In this document: one piece after another, positions 1 through 5,924 of the stretch
Position numbering within the stretch: the stretch's first letter is position 1
Layout: each line of letters starts with the position of its first letter
NCBI GenBank assembly: GCA_025963425.1
Contig: JAOPUQ010000036.1
Location: forward strand, 1-7,635
Direction of reading: 5' to 3'
From: Modestobacter sp.
Lineage (GTDB): Bacteria > Actinomycetota > Actinomycetes > Mycobacteriales > Geodermatophilaceae
DNA: 7,635 nucleotides
The notes under the pieces: model-generated
Told to the model about the DNA's origin: nothing
Database searches by the model: none
Seen by the model: only the letters and a program-made list of their open reading frames with translations
Program-made: the position numbers and the translations under genes

Positions 1-1689
1 CTGATGGTCAGCGGCACCGACGAGCACGGGACGCCGATCACCGTCGCCGCCGACGCCGAGGGGGTCACCCCGCGGGAGATCGCCGACCGCAACAACCGGA
101 TCATCGTCAACGACCTGGCGAGCCTCGGGCTGAGCTACGACCTGTTCACCCGGACGACGACGGGCAACCACGCCGCGATCAGCCAGGAGATCTTCCTCGG
201 CCTGCTGAAGAACGGCTACGTCTTCCCGAAGACGACGCTGGGAGCCATCAGCCCGTCGACCGGCCGCACCCTGCCCGACCGCTACATCGAGGGCACCTGC
301 CCGATCTGCGGCTTCGACGGCGCCCGCGGCGACCAGTGCGACAACTGCGGCAACCAGCTCGACCCGATCGACCTGATCAACCCGGTCAGCAAGATCAACG
401 GTGAGACGCCGAAGTTCGTCGAGGAGGAGCACTACTTCCTCGACCTGCCCGCCTTCGCCCGGGCGCTCGGCGACTGGCTGGGCACACGCAAGAGCTGGCG
501 ACCCAACGTCCTGAACTTCAGCGTCAACCTGCTCGACGACCTCAAGCCGCGCAGCTACACGCGGGACATCGACTGGGGTGTCCGCGTGCCGCTGGAGGGC
601 TGGATCGACCGGCCGGACAAGCGCATCTACGTGTGGTTCGACGCCGTCGTCGGCTATCTGTCGGCGTCGATCGAGTGGGCCCGCCGCTCCGGGGACCCGG
701 AGGCCTGGCGGCAGTGGTGGCAGACGCCGGACTCCGACGCCTACTACTTCATGGGCAAGGACAACATCGTCTTCCACTCCGAGATCTGGCCGGCCCAGTT
801 GCTCGGCTACAACGGGGAGGGTGACAGGGGCGGCACGCCCGGATCGCTGGGCCGGCTGAACCTGCCCACCGAGGTCGTGTCGAGTGAGTTCCTGACCATG
901 GAGGGGCGGAAGTTCTCCTCCTCCCGGCAGGTCGTCATCTACGTGCGCGACTTCCTGGCCCGCTACGACCCCGACGCGCTGCGCTACTTCATCGCCGTGG
1001 CCGGCCCGGAGAACCAGGACACCGATTTCACCTGGGCGGAGTTCCTCCGGCGCAACAACGACGAGCTGGTCGCCGGCTGGGGCAACCTGGTCAACCGGTC
1101 GGTGTCGATGGCGGCCAAGAACGTCGGCGCCGTCCCCACGCCCGGTGAGCTGACCGACGCCGACCGGGCGCTGCTGGCCACCACCTCGGGCGCGTTCGCC
1201 CCGATCGGTGACCTGCTCGCGCGCAACCGGCAGAAGGCCGCGGTCAACGAGGCGATGCGGGTGGTCGGCGAGGCCAACAAGTACCTGTCGGACCAGGCGC
1301 CGTGGAAGCTCAAGGAGGACCCGGCCCGCCGGGACACCGTGCTGCACACCGCGCTGCAGGCGATCAAGGACTGCAACGCGCTGCTGACCCCCTTCCTCCC
1401 GCACTCCTCCCAGCAGGTGCACGAGCTGCTGGGCGGTACGGGCGTGTGGTCGGTGGCGCCGCAGGTCCAGGAGGTCACCGACCTGGACGACGGCTCGCCG
1501 TACCCGATCATCACCGGGCCCTACAGCGAGGGGCAGGCCGTCTGGGCGTCCACCCCGCTCGCGCCGGCGGGCACGCCACTGGCCCCGCCGAAGCCGGTCT
1601 TCACCAAGCTCGACCCGTCGGTGGTCGACGAGGAGCTGGCCCGGCTGGCCGAGGCAGGGCAGGGCGCGAGGGCGGACGGCGAGGCGTGA
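1..1689 (+). CDS. metG: Methionyl-tRNA synthetase, 5'-truncated by the window edge
   Basis: Charges tRNA-Met with methionine in the cytoplasm using ATP. The frame is open from base 1, so the first roughly 40 residues, including the class I HIGH motif, lie upstream of the window; the ATG at 4 is internal (it reads into SGTDEHGTP, a core motif of the family). Counting from that Met, a zinc knuckle has CPIC at 99-102 and CDNC at 112-115, the four-cysteine single-zinc form. The KMSKS-loop equivalent is KFSSS at 303-307, followed by the region reading DALRYF. The all-helical anticodon-binding domain covers roughly 360-500, with a short tail and no C-terminal EMAP-type tRNA-binding domain. Total length would be about 600 residues, normal for actinobacterial MetG. 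The stop overlaps the tatD start by four bases (GTGA), so the two genes are probably co-transcribed. Family identity is very secure. Confidence 0.97.
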   Translation: MMVSGTDEHGTPITVAADAEGVTPREIADRNNRIIVNDLASLGLSYDLFTRTTTGNHAAISQEIFLGLLKNGYVFPKTTLGAISPSTGRTLPDRYIEGTCPICGFDGARGDQCDNCGNQLDPIDLINPVSKINGETPKFVEEEHYFLDLPAFARALGDWLGTRKSWRPNVLNFSVNLLDDLKPRSYTRDIDWGVRVPLEGWIDRPDKRIYVWFDAVVGYLSASIEWARRSGDPEAWRQWWQTPDSDAYYFMGKDNIVFHSEIWPAQLLGYNGEGDRGGTPGSLGRLNLPTEVVSSEFLTMEGRKFSSSRQVVIYVRDFLARYDPDALRYFIAVAGPENQDTDFTWAEFLRRNNDELVAGWGNLVNRSVSMAAKNVGAVPTPGELTDADRALLATTSGAFAPIGDLLARNRQKAAVNEAMRVVGEANKYLSDQAPWKLKEDPARRDTVLHTALQAIKDCNALLTPFLPHSSQQVHELLGGTGVWSVAPQVQEVTDLDDGSPYPIITGPYSEGQAVWASTPLAPAGTPLAPPKPVFTKLDPSVVDEELARLAEAGQGARADGEA

Positions 1690-2558
1690 GCCGCTCGGCC
1701 TCGTCGCGCGCCAACCGCCGGGGCGACCCGCCGCCCTCTCCGGAGCCGCTGCCGGCTCCAGCGGTGGACAGCCACACCCACTTCGACATCGCGGTCGGCG
1801 GGGAGGACCGTCAGCCCACCGACGCCGAGGTGGACGAGGCGATCGCCGCTGCCGCGGCCGTCGGCGTCCCACGGCTGGTCCAGGTGGGGGTGGACGTCGC
1901 CTCCTCCCGCTGGTCGGCCGAGCTCGCCGCCCGGCACCCGGCCGTGCTGGCCGCCGTCGCGCTGCACCCGAACGAGGCCGGCGCGGGAGCCGCGACCGAG
2001 ACGGCACTGGCCGAGATCGAGCGGCTGGCCGCCCTGCCCCGCGTGCGGGCGGTCGGGGAGACCGGCCTGGACCGGTACCGCACCGGCGAGGACGGCTGGG
2101 CGGCGCAGGAGGCCTCCTTCCGGGCGCACATCGCCATCGCCAAGCGCCACGGCATCGCGCTGGTCATCCACGACCGGGACGCCCACGACGAGGTGCTCCG
2201 GGTGCTGGAGGACGAGGGCGCCCCGGAGCACACGGTGCTGCACTGCTTCTCCGGCGACGCGGGGTTCGCCCGGCGCTGCATCGACCGCGGCTACGTGCTC
2301 TCCTTCGCCGGCACGCTGACCTTCGCCAACGCCGGGTACCTGCGCGAGGCGGCGGCGCTGACCCCGCTGGACCAGCTGCTGGTGGAGACCGACGCGCCGT
2401 TCCTCACCCCCGCCCCGCTGCGCGGGCGGCCGAACTCCGCCCGGCTGGTCCCGCACACGGTGCGGGCGCTGTCCGACGTCACCGGGACGCCGCTGGAGCA
2501 GCTGTGCGCCAGGCTGACCGCGAACGCGGAGCGGGTCTTCGGTTCCTGGGCGGGATAG
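1686..2558 (+). CDS. tatD: TatD family metal-dependent deoxyribonuclease
   Basis: TatD proteins are TIM-barrel amidohydrolase-fold enzymes; characterised members are metal-dependent DNases/3'-5' exonucleases linked to DNA repair and turnover. The protein is 290 residues with the full set of family motifs: DSHTHFD with metal ligands H30 and H32, VGETGLD with E125, VIHDRDA with H162, LHCFSG with H186, and ETDAPFL with D236, followed by RGRPNS. The GTG start at 1686 is chosen because it overlaps the metG stop (GTGA) and gives a normal length; the open frame extends further upstream only inside metG. The first 26 or so residues are a Pro/Ser/Arg-rich tail before the barrel and are probably disordered. 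The metG-tatD pair followed by rpfB matches the order known from mycobacteria. Physiological substrate is not deducible from sequence. Confidence 0.95.
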   Translation: MSRSASSRANRRGDPPPSPEPLPAPAVDSHTHFDIAVGGEDRQPTDAEVDEAIAAAAAVGVPRLVQVGVDVASSRWSAELAARHPAVLAAVALHPNEAGAGAATETALAEIERLAALPRVRAVGETGLDRYRTGEDGWAAQEASFRAHIAIAKRHGIALVIHDRDAHDEVLRVLEDEGAPEHTVLHCFSGDAGFARRCIDRGYVLSFAGTLTFANAGYLREAAALTPLDQLLVETDAPFLTPAPLRGRPNSARLVPHTVRALSDVTGTPLEQLCARLTANAERVFGSWAG

Positions 2559-2579
2559 CGAGGGCCCCGGCCCGCTCGC
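2558..2579 (+). terminator. Possible GC-rich hairpin terminator after tatD
   Basis: Starting on the last base of the tatD stop, GCGA (2558-2561) can pair with TCGC (2576-2579) and GGGC (2562-2565) with GCCC (2570-2573), leaving loop CCCG and a two-base bulge. This gives 8 GC-rich pairs. No T-run follows, which is common for actinobacterial terminators but makes the call weak. It would separate metG-tatD from the next gene. Confidence 0.35.
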
Positions 2580-2592
2580 GGACGAACCGGGG

Positions 2593-2604
2593 CACACTGG
2601 GGGA
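2593..2604 (+). promoter_or_regulatory. Possible -10 element of a leaderless transcript
   Basis: CACACT at 2593-2598 ends 6 bases before the GTG at 2605, the spacing expected when transcription begins on the start codon itself. CACACT is only a partial match to TANNNT and no good -35 is seen near 2570-2575. In favour: the purine-rich stretch GGGGGA touches the start codon directly, too close to act as a normal ribosome binding site, so a leaderless start is a reasonable reading. Inference only. Confidence 0.25.
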
Positions 2605-3441
2605 GTGGGCCGCCTGATCGCCGTCGTCCTCTTCATCGCCCTCATGGTGCCTGCCGCGCTGCTGTTCCGTGCCTGGGGGCTGGCTTCCGGCCGCCGTCAG
2701 GTCGCCGGCGCCGCGGTCGAGTTCGCCACCCCTACCCAGGCGGGGTCGACCTACCTGATCCGGCAGGCCACGCACGGCCGACGGGTGCGCCGGCTCGGGC
2801 TGATGCTGGGCGTGGTCGCCGTGGTCGTGAGCGTCGTCCTGTTCGCCGAGGCCTCGGTGTTCCTGTGGCTGCCCGCGGTGGGTGCCGGTCTGCTGCTGGG
2901 GGTCCTGCTGGCCGAGGCCACCCGGCCGCGTCCGCGCTGGGGGGTCGGCACGCCGCCCCGTCGCCCGCGGCAGGGCGAGCAGGTCTCCCCCTGGCTGCTG
3001 TGGACGATGCGCGCCGCCGTCGCCGGCGAGGTGCTCACCGCCGTCCTGTTGGCCGGCGAGCTGGACCGTGCGGTGGCCGTGACCGCCCTGGCCGTGCCGC
3101 TGGTCGCGTGGCTGCTGGCCGAGGTGGCGCTGCTGCGGGCGCTCGTGCGGCCGCTGCCCGCCGAGGGCGCCGACGTGCCGGTCGACGAGGCCCAGCGGAC
3201 CTGGACCGCCCACCTGGTGGTCGCGGCCGCCAGCGTGCTCGCGCTGCTGCCGCTGGGCAGCCTGCTGCTCGTGGCCGGCATCGGCCTGGGTGACGAGGTG
3301 TCCGGAGAGGGTGCCGGCCTGGTGCCGGTGGCCCTGGTGGCCGGCGGCTTCTCCGCGCTGGCGGCCGGGCTGGCCGTGGCCGGCTACCTGCTCAGCTGGC
3401 TCCGCCCGGTACGGCACACGAGCCCCGCGCTCGCCGGCTGA
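2605..3441 (+). CDS. Unrecognised integral membrane protein, about seven membrane segments
   Basis: I do not recognise this 278-residue protein. Reading by eye, hydrophobic segments lie near residues 4-22, 64-82, 86-104, 131-150, 156-180, 203-227 and 236-265, so it should sit in the cell membrane. No catalytic motif, binding cassette or cysteine cluster is visible. After the first segment the chain looks like three membrane hairpins, each ending in a short basic stretch with Arg-Pro (R107-P108, R182-P183, R267-P268). Loops of note are the Arg/Pro-rich 107-126 and the acidic 184-199, which ends DEAQRTWTAH. The GTG at 2605 is the longest plausible start; the ATG at 2644 would cut into the first membrane segment. 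Likely hairpins on both sides suggest it is its own transcription unit. It lies where mycobacteria have tatD directly next to rpfB. Coding is well supported by base use and frame length; function is unknown. Confidence 0.8.
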   Translation: MGRLIAVVLFIALMVPAALLFRAWGLASGRRQVAGAAVEFATPTQAGSTYLIRQATHGRRVRRLGLMLGVVAVVVSVVLFAEASVFLWLPAVGAGLLLGVLLAEATRPRPRWGVGTPPRRPRQGEQVSPWLLWTMRAAVAGEVLTAVLLAGELDRAVAVTALAVPLVAWLLAEVALLRALVRPLPAEGADVPVDEAQRTWTAHLVVAAASVLALLPLGSLLLVAGIGLGDEVSGEGAGLVPVALVAGGFSALAAGLAVAGYLLSWLRPVRHTSPALAG

Positions 3442-3445
3442 CCGG

Positions 3446-3476
3446 CGCCGCGGTCGGGACGAGCCCGGCTGCGGCG
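3446..3476 (+). terminator. Strong hairpin terminator after the membrane protein gene
   Basis: Four bases after the stop, CGCCGCGGTCGGG (3446-3458) pairs along its whole length with CCCGGCTGCGGCG (3464-3476), 13 pairs of which two are G-U wobbles, around the five-base loop ACGAG. There is no T-run after it; the sequence continues G-rich. Stem length, position and the start of a long gene-free stretch make it a convincing terminator of the kind common in high-GC bacteria. Confidence 0.6.
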
Positions 3477-3636
3477 GGGGTTGCGGCGGCACTGCTCAAT
3501 TCCGGACTCATTCGTATGGCAATGAACACGGGTGATCGACCGCCCGAACGGCTCGTGTGCCGCGTGTAGGTCACTCGCTGTATCGGCGCGCCTGCGCAGC
3601 GACTTATCGACTCGGCGCTTTACTCAGGTCGCACGG
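3477..3636 (+). other. Gene-free, locally AT-richer stretch upstream of the rpfB promoter
   Basis: No gene is supported here. From about 3495 the base composition becomes clearly less GC-rich than the flanking genes. It holds TCATT (3508-3512) inverted as AATGA (3521-3525) with 8 bases between, TATCG at 3581 and again at 3605, and an 8-base palindrome GGCGCGCC at 3585-3592. Short open frames cross it but start without ribosome sites and have Arg/Ser-rich, non-protein-like composition. It looks like a regulatory region for rpfB. Confidence 0.55.
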
Positions 3637-3664
3637 TTGTCTTACGTACCGCGTTCGTTATCGT
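3637..3664 (+). promoter_or_regulatory. rpfB promoter, sigma-A type
   Basis: TTGTCT at 3637-3642 serves as -35 and TATCGT at 3659-3664 as -10 (TANNNT), with 16 bases between. This is the best match to a housekeeping promoter in the window and stands in an AT-richer stretch. Transcription would start near 3671, giving a leader of about 155 nt before rpfB. Not experimentally known; the call rests on both hexamers and their spacing. Confidence 0.6.
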
Positions 3665-3677
3665 GTCGTGACCGACC
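3645..3677 (+). repeat. Three 11-bp direct repeats over the rpfB promoter, possible response-regulator site
   Basis: Three consecutive 11-base units begin CGT: CGTACCGCGTT (3645-3655), CGTTATCGTGT (3656-3666) and CGTGACCGACC (3667-3677). The first five or six bases of each follow CGTNA/C-Y loosely (GTACC, GTTAT, GTGAC). An 11-bp period, about one helix turn, is the usual arrangement for OmpR/PhoB-family response regulators, and the half-sites resemble the GTNAC-like sites reported for MtrA in actinobacteria. MtrA has been reported to regulate rpfB in Mycobacterium tuberculosis. The repeats cover the spacer, the -10 and the predicted start, so binding there would be expected to hinder RNA polymerase. 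The regulator assignment is inference. Confidence 0.4.
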
Positions 3678-3825
3678 AGCCGGGGTGGGAACGCCCAGGC
3701 GACCGGCCCAGGAAATCCGGGCCGGCACCCGTCGGGCCGCACGATGACAGCCGCCGCCTCTGGGTGGGGGTCTGTGGACTGCTGCCCACGTTCCCCTGCC
3801 CGGACCTGTGACCTGTGGATGTGTT
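3671..3825 (+). promoter_or_regulatory. Structured 5' leader of the rpfB-rsmA-ispE operon
   Basis: About 155 nt lie between the predicted transcription start and the chosen rpfB start, long for an actinobacterial leader. It holds the hairpin at 3703-3725, and the 5' arm of that hairpin could instead pair with GGGCCG at 3734-3739, so two exclusive folds are possible. Further down, GTGGG (3764-3768) can pair with CCCAC (3785-3789) in front of the start region. In M. tuberculosis the rpfB-ksgA operon is known to have a leader RNA switch with conditional termination; a similar role here is by analogy. I do not see the conserved core of the c-di-AMP (ydaO) riboswitch that precedes some other rpf genes. 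Confidence 0.4.
3703..3725 (+). promoter_or_regulatory. Hairpin in the rpfB leader
   Basis: CCGGCCC (3703-3709) pairs perfectly with GGGCCGG (3719-3725). Inside, with A3710 bulged, GG (3711-3712) can pair with CC (3717-3718) around the tetraloop AAAT. No T-run follows, so it is not an obvious intrinsic terminator; it may be part of a folded leader. Confidence 0.5.
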
Positions 3826-4929
3826 GTGCGCCGATCGCTGAAGCTCAGTCTGTTCGCCCTGGTCCTGGTGGGCCTGGTCGGCGGTTCCTTCGCCTACTTC
3901 CTCGCCCAGAAGACGGTGACCCTCACCGTCGACGGCCAGGCGCGAGAGGTGAGCACGTACGCCTCCACCGTCGCCGAGGTGCTGGCCGACGAGGGCCTGC
4001 GACCGGCTGCCCACGACGTCGTCCTGCCCGCCCCCGATGCCTCGGTGGGTGACGGCGACACCGTCGTCCTCAACCGTGCCCGGCCGCTCGCGCTCACCGT
4101 CGACGGCGTGCACAGCGACGTCTACACCACCGCGCTGTCGGTGGACGGCGCCCTGGACGAGCTCGGCTACCGAGCGGACGACCTGGTGCTCTCGGCCAGC
4201 CGCAGCGAGCGCCTGCCGCTGGACGGCATGGACCTGTCCGTGCAGACGCCCAAGAACATCACCGTGGTCGCCGACGGCCGGCGCACCGTCGTGAGCACCA
4301 CCGCGGCCACCGCCGGCGACCTCCTCGCCGAGCAGGGCATCGGGCTCTCCCCGACCGACCGCACCAGTCTGTACCCGGCCCAGCCCCTGCTGGACGCCAT
4401 GGTGCTGCAGGTGTTCCGCGTGCAGGTCAGCGACGTCACCGACGTGCAGCCGATCGACTTCACGACCGTGGAGACCCCCGACCCCGAGACGGTCGAGGGC
4501 ACCCGCACCGTGACCGAGAAGGGCGTCGAGGGCGAGCGGACCATCACCTACCGGGTCACCGTCACCGACGGCGCGGAGACCGGCCGCGAGCAGATCAGCG
4601 TGGCCGTCACCCGCGCCCCGGTCGACCAGCAGGTCAGCGTGGGCGCCAAGCCCAAGCCGGCCGAGCCCGCCACCCCGGCCGCCCCGGTCAGCGCCGACGG
4701 GCTCAACTGGGCCGCCCTGGCCGCGTGCGAGTCCGGCGGCAATCCCCGCGCGGTCAACCCGGCCGGCTACTACGGTCTGTACCAGTTCTCGCTGAGCACC
4801 TGGCGGGGCGTGGGCGGCGCCGGCAACCCGATCGACGCCTCCCCGGCCGAGCAGCTGTCCCGCGCCCAGGCCCTCTACGCCCGTAGTGGCGCCGGACAGT
4901 GGGGCTGCGGCTCCCACCTCTACGACTGA
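3826..4929 (+). CDS. rpfB: Resuscitation-promoting factor RpfB, membrane-anchored wall-lytic protein
   Basis: Rpf proteins cleave peptidoglycan in a lysozyme/transglycosylase-like way and help dormant cells resume growth; RpfB is the membrane-anchored multidomain form. With the start used here the protein is 367 residues, close to the M. tuberculosis RpfB length. Order: basic start and hydrophobic anchor (about 5-27, no lipobox Cys); three DUF348 repeats near 30-72, 88-129 and 144-185; a G5 domain near 196-274; a Pro/Ala/Lys linker 275-290; and the catalytic Rpf domain 291-367. The catalytic Glu is E302 in ACESGG, and C301 and C361 are placed to form the conserved disulfide. The GTG at 3826 gives a start directly before RRSLKLSL, typical of the family; an in-frame GTG at 3808 would add six residues with two Cys. 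Ribosome site is weak for both. First gene of a probable rpfB-rsmA-ispE operon. Confidence 0.95.
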   Translation: MRRSLKLSLFALVLVGLVGGSFAYFLAQKTVTLTVDGQAREVSTYASTVAEVLADEGLRPAAHDVVLPAPDASVGDGDTVVLNRARPLALTVDGVHSDVYTTALSVDGALDELGYRADDLVLSASRSERLPLDGMDLSVQTPKNITVVADGRRTVVSTTAATAGDLLAEQGIGLSPTDRTSLYPAQPLLDAMVLQVFRVQVSDVTDVQPIDFTTVETPDPETVEGTRTVTEKGVEGERTITYRVTVTDGAETGREQISVAVTRAPVDQQVSVGAKPKPAEPATPAAPVSADGLNWAALAACESGGNPRAVNPAGYYGLYQFSLSTWRGVGGAGNPIDASPAEQLSRAQALYARSGAGQWGCGSHLYD

Positions 4930-5815
4930 TCGGCACCCGCTGAGCACCACTCCGGAGCAGTCCGACGGGCTGCTGGGACCGGCCGCGATCCGCGAGCTGG
5001 CCCAGCAGCTGGACCTGCGTCCCACGAAGGCACTCGGGCAGAACTTCCTGCACGACGCCAACACGATCCGCAAGATCGTGCGCACCGCCGGCCTCAGTCC
5101 GGACGACGTCGTCTGCGAGGTGGGCCCGGGGCTCGGCTCGCTGACCCTGGGTCTGCTGCCGGCCAGCGCGCACGTCACCGCGGTCGAGATCGACCCGCGG
5201 CTGGCCGACCAGCTGCCGCGCACCGTGGCCGAGCGGGTGCCCGCACTGGCCGACCGGCTCACCGTGGTGACCGCCGACGCGCTGCGGATCACCGAGCTGC
5301 CCGGCCCCCCGCCGACCGCGCTGGTGGCCAACCTGCCGTACAACATCGCCGTCCCGGTGCTGCTGCATCTGCTGGAGCTGCTGCCCTCGATCCGCACCGC
5401 CCTGGTGCTGGTGCAGCTCGAGGTGGCCGACCGGCTGGCCGCGGCGCCCGGCTCGGCGGCCTACGGGGTGCCCAGCGTCAAGGCCGCCTGGTACGCCGGC
5501 GTCCGGCGGGCCGGCGCCGTGGCCCGGCCGGTCTTCTGGCCGGTGCCCAACGTCGACTCGGGCCTGGTCGCCCTCACCCGCCGTCCCCCGCCGGAGGGGG
5601 ACCGGCTGGCCACCTTCGCGGTGATCGACGCGGCGTTCGCCATGCGCCGCAAGGGGCTGCGTGCGGCGCTGGCCCGCTGGGCCGGCAGCCCCGCCGCCGC
5701 CGAGGTTCGACTGCGCGCCGCCGGCATCGACCCCACGACCCGGGGCGAGCAGCTCTCGGTCACCGACTTCGCACGCCTGGCGGCCACCGCTCCCGTGCCG
5801 CCCGAGGGGCGCTAG
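4886..5815 (+). CDS. rsmA: 16S rRNA adenine(1518/1519)-dimethyltransferase RsmA (KsgA)
   Basis: Uses S-adenosylmethionine to dimethylate two adjacent adenines near the 3' end of 16S rRNA, a late step and checkpoint in small-subunit assembly. From the GTG at 4886 it is 309 residues, near the mycobacterial KsgA length. Motifs in order: ALGQNFL at 49-55, the SAM glycine motif EVGPGLGSLT at 78-87, the acidic SAM-ribose residue E101 in VEID, D131 in TADAL, catalytic NLPYNI at 149-154, and the late FWPVPNVDS at 217-225. The start is uncertain. GTG 4886 overlaps rpfB by 44 bases and has no clear ribosome site. The residue run that normally opens this protein (STTPEQSD) is preceded by CTG at 4940, 10 bases after the rpfB stop, where relatives would be expected to have GTG. 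Either way translation is probably coupled to rpfB. Function is secure, N-terminus is not. Confidence 0.95.
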   Translation: MAPDSGAAAPTSTTDRHPLSTTPEQSDGLLGPAAIRELAQQLDLRPTKALGQNFLHDANTIRKIVRTAGLSPDDVVCEVGPGLGSLTLGLLPASAHVTAVEIDPRLADQLPRTVAERVPALADRLTVVTADALRITELPGPPPTALVANLPYNIAVPVLLHLLELLPSIRTALVLVQLEVADRLAAAPGSAAYGVPSVKAAWYAGVRRAGAVARPVFWPVPNVDSGLVALTRRPPPEGDRLATFAVIDAAFAMRRKGLRAALARWAGSPAAAEVRLRAAGIDPTTRGEQLSVTDFARLAATAPVPPEGR

Positions 5816-5846
5816 CGCGTGCCGCCTCCCACGGGCAGGGTGTCCC

Positions 5847-5870
5847 GGTGAGCGAGCGTGCGAGCTCACC
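5847..5870 (+). repeat. Inverted repeat in the rsmA-ispE gap
   Basis: GGTGAGC (5847-5853) is matched exactly by GCTCACC (5864-5870) with 10 bases between. GCGAGC also occurs twice in the same direction (5852-5857 and 5860-5865). The GTGAGCGAGCG pattern resembles short palindromic repeats scattered through several actinobacterial genomes, which is an impression from memory. It could also be a leader hairpin acting on ispE. Confidence 0.45.
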
Positions 5871-5913
5871 GATGGGCACAGCAGCTCCGCGAACGCGGCC
5901 GACGAGCGCCAGC

Positions 5914-5920
5914 GAGGAGG
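5914..5920 (+). promoter_or_regulatory. Ribosome binding site that fixes the ispE start
   Basis: GAGGAGG, four bases before the GTG at 5925, is the best Shine-Dalgarno match in the window. The ispE frame is open far upstream, into rsmA, so this site is the main reason to place the start at 5925. Confidence 0.8.
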
Positions 5921-5924
5921 GTTC

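Noticed and set aside
1302..1685. Extending tatD upstream along its open frame to 1302
   Set aside because: That part lies inside the MetRS anticodon-binding domain and translates to Gly/Arg/Ala-rich sequence without similarity to TatD; the GTGA junction at 1686 is a normal start.
3530..3640. tRNA or other stable RNA gene in the AT-richer stretch
   Set aside because: No T-loop GGTTCGAAT-like box, no matching acceptor stem and no CCA-like end could be found by eye.
3532..3747. Short forward frames at 3532-3747, 3557-3811 and 3744-4052 as small genes
   Set aside because: No ribosome sites, Arg/Ser-rich or low-complexity products, and they cross the promoter or run into rpfB in the wrong frame. 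Only the tail of 3557-3811 is kept, as a leader-frame observation.
3671..3825. c-di-AMP (ydaO-type) riboswitch upstream of the rpf gene
   Set aside because: That RNA is known upstream of some actinobacterial rpf genes, and GGGGTGGGAAC at 3682-3692 looks faintly like part of it. The other conserved blocks and their order are missing, so I do not call it.
3658..5397. Open frame of 579 codons on the minus strand across rpfB and part of rsmA, and similar long antisense frames at 1521-2645, 2479-3492, 4754-6034 and 5760-6869
   Set aside because: They lie opposite genes with clear family motifs. High GC in third positions of the real genes removes stop codons from the antisense frames. Their translations are Gly/Arg/Ala/Gln-rich with no domain.
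5661..5924. Extending ispE upstream to 5661
   Set aside because: The extension is in the 3' end of rsmA and the gap, is not IspE-like, and the strong GAGGAGG site clearly marks 5925.
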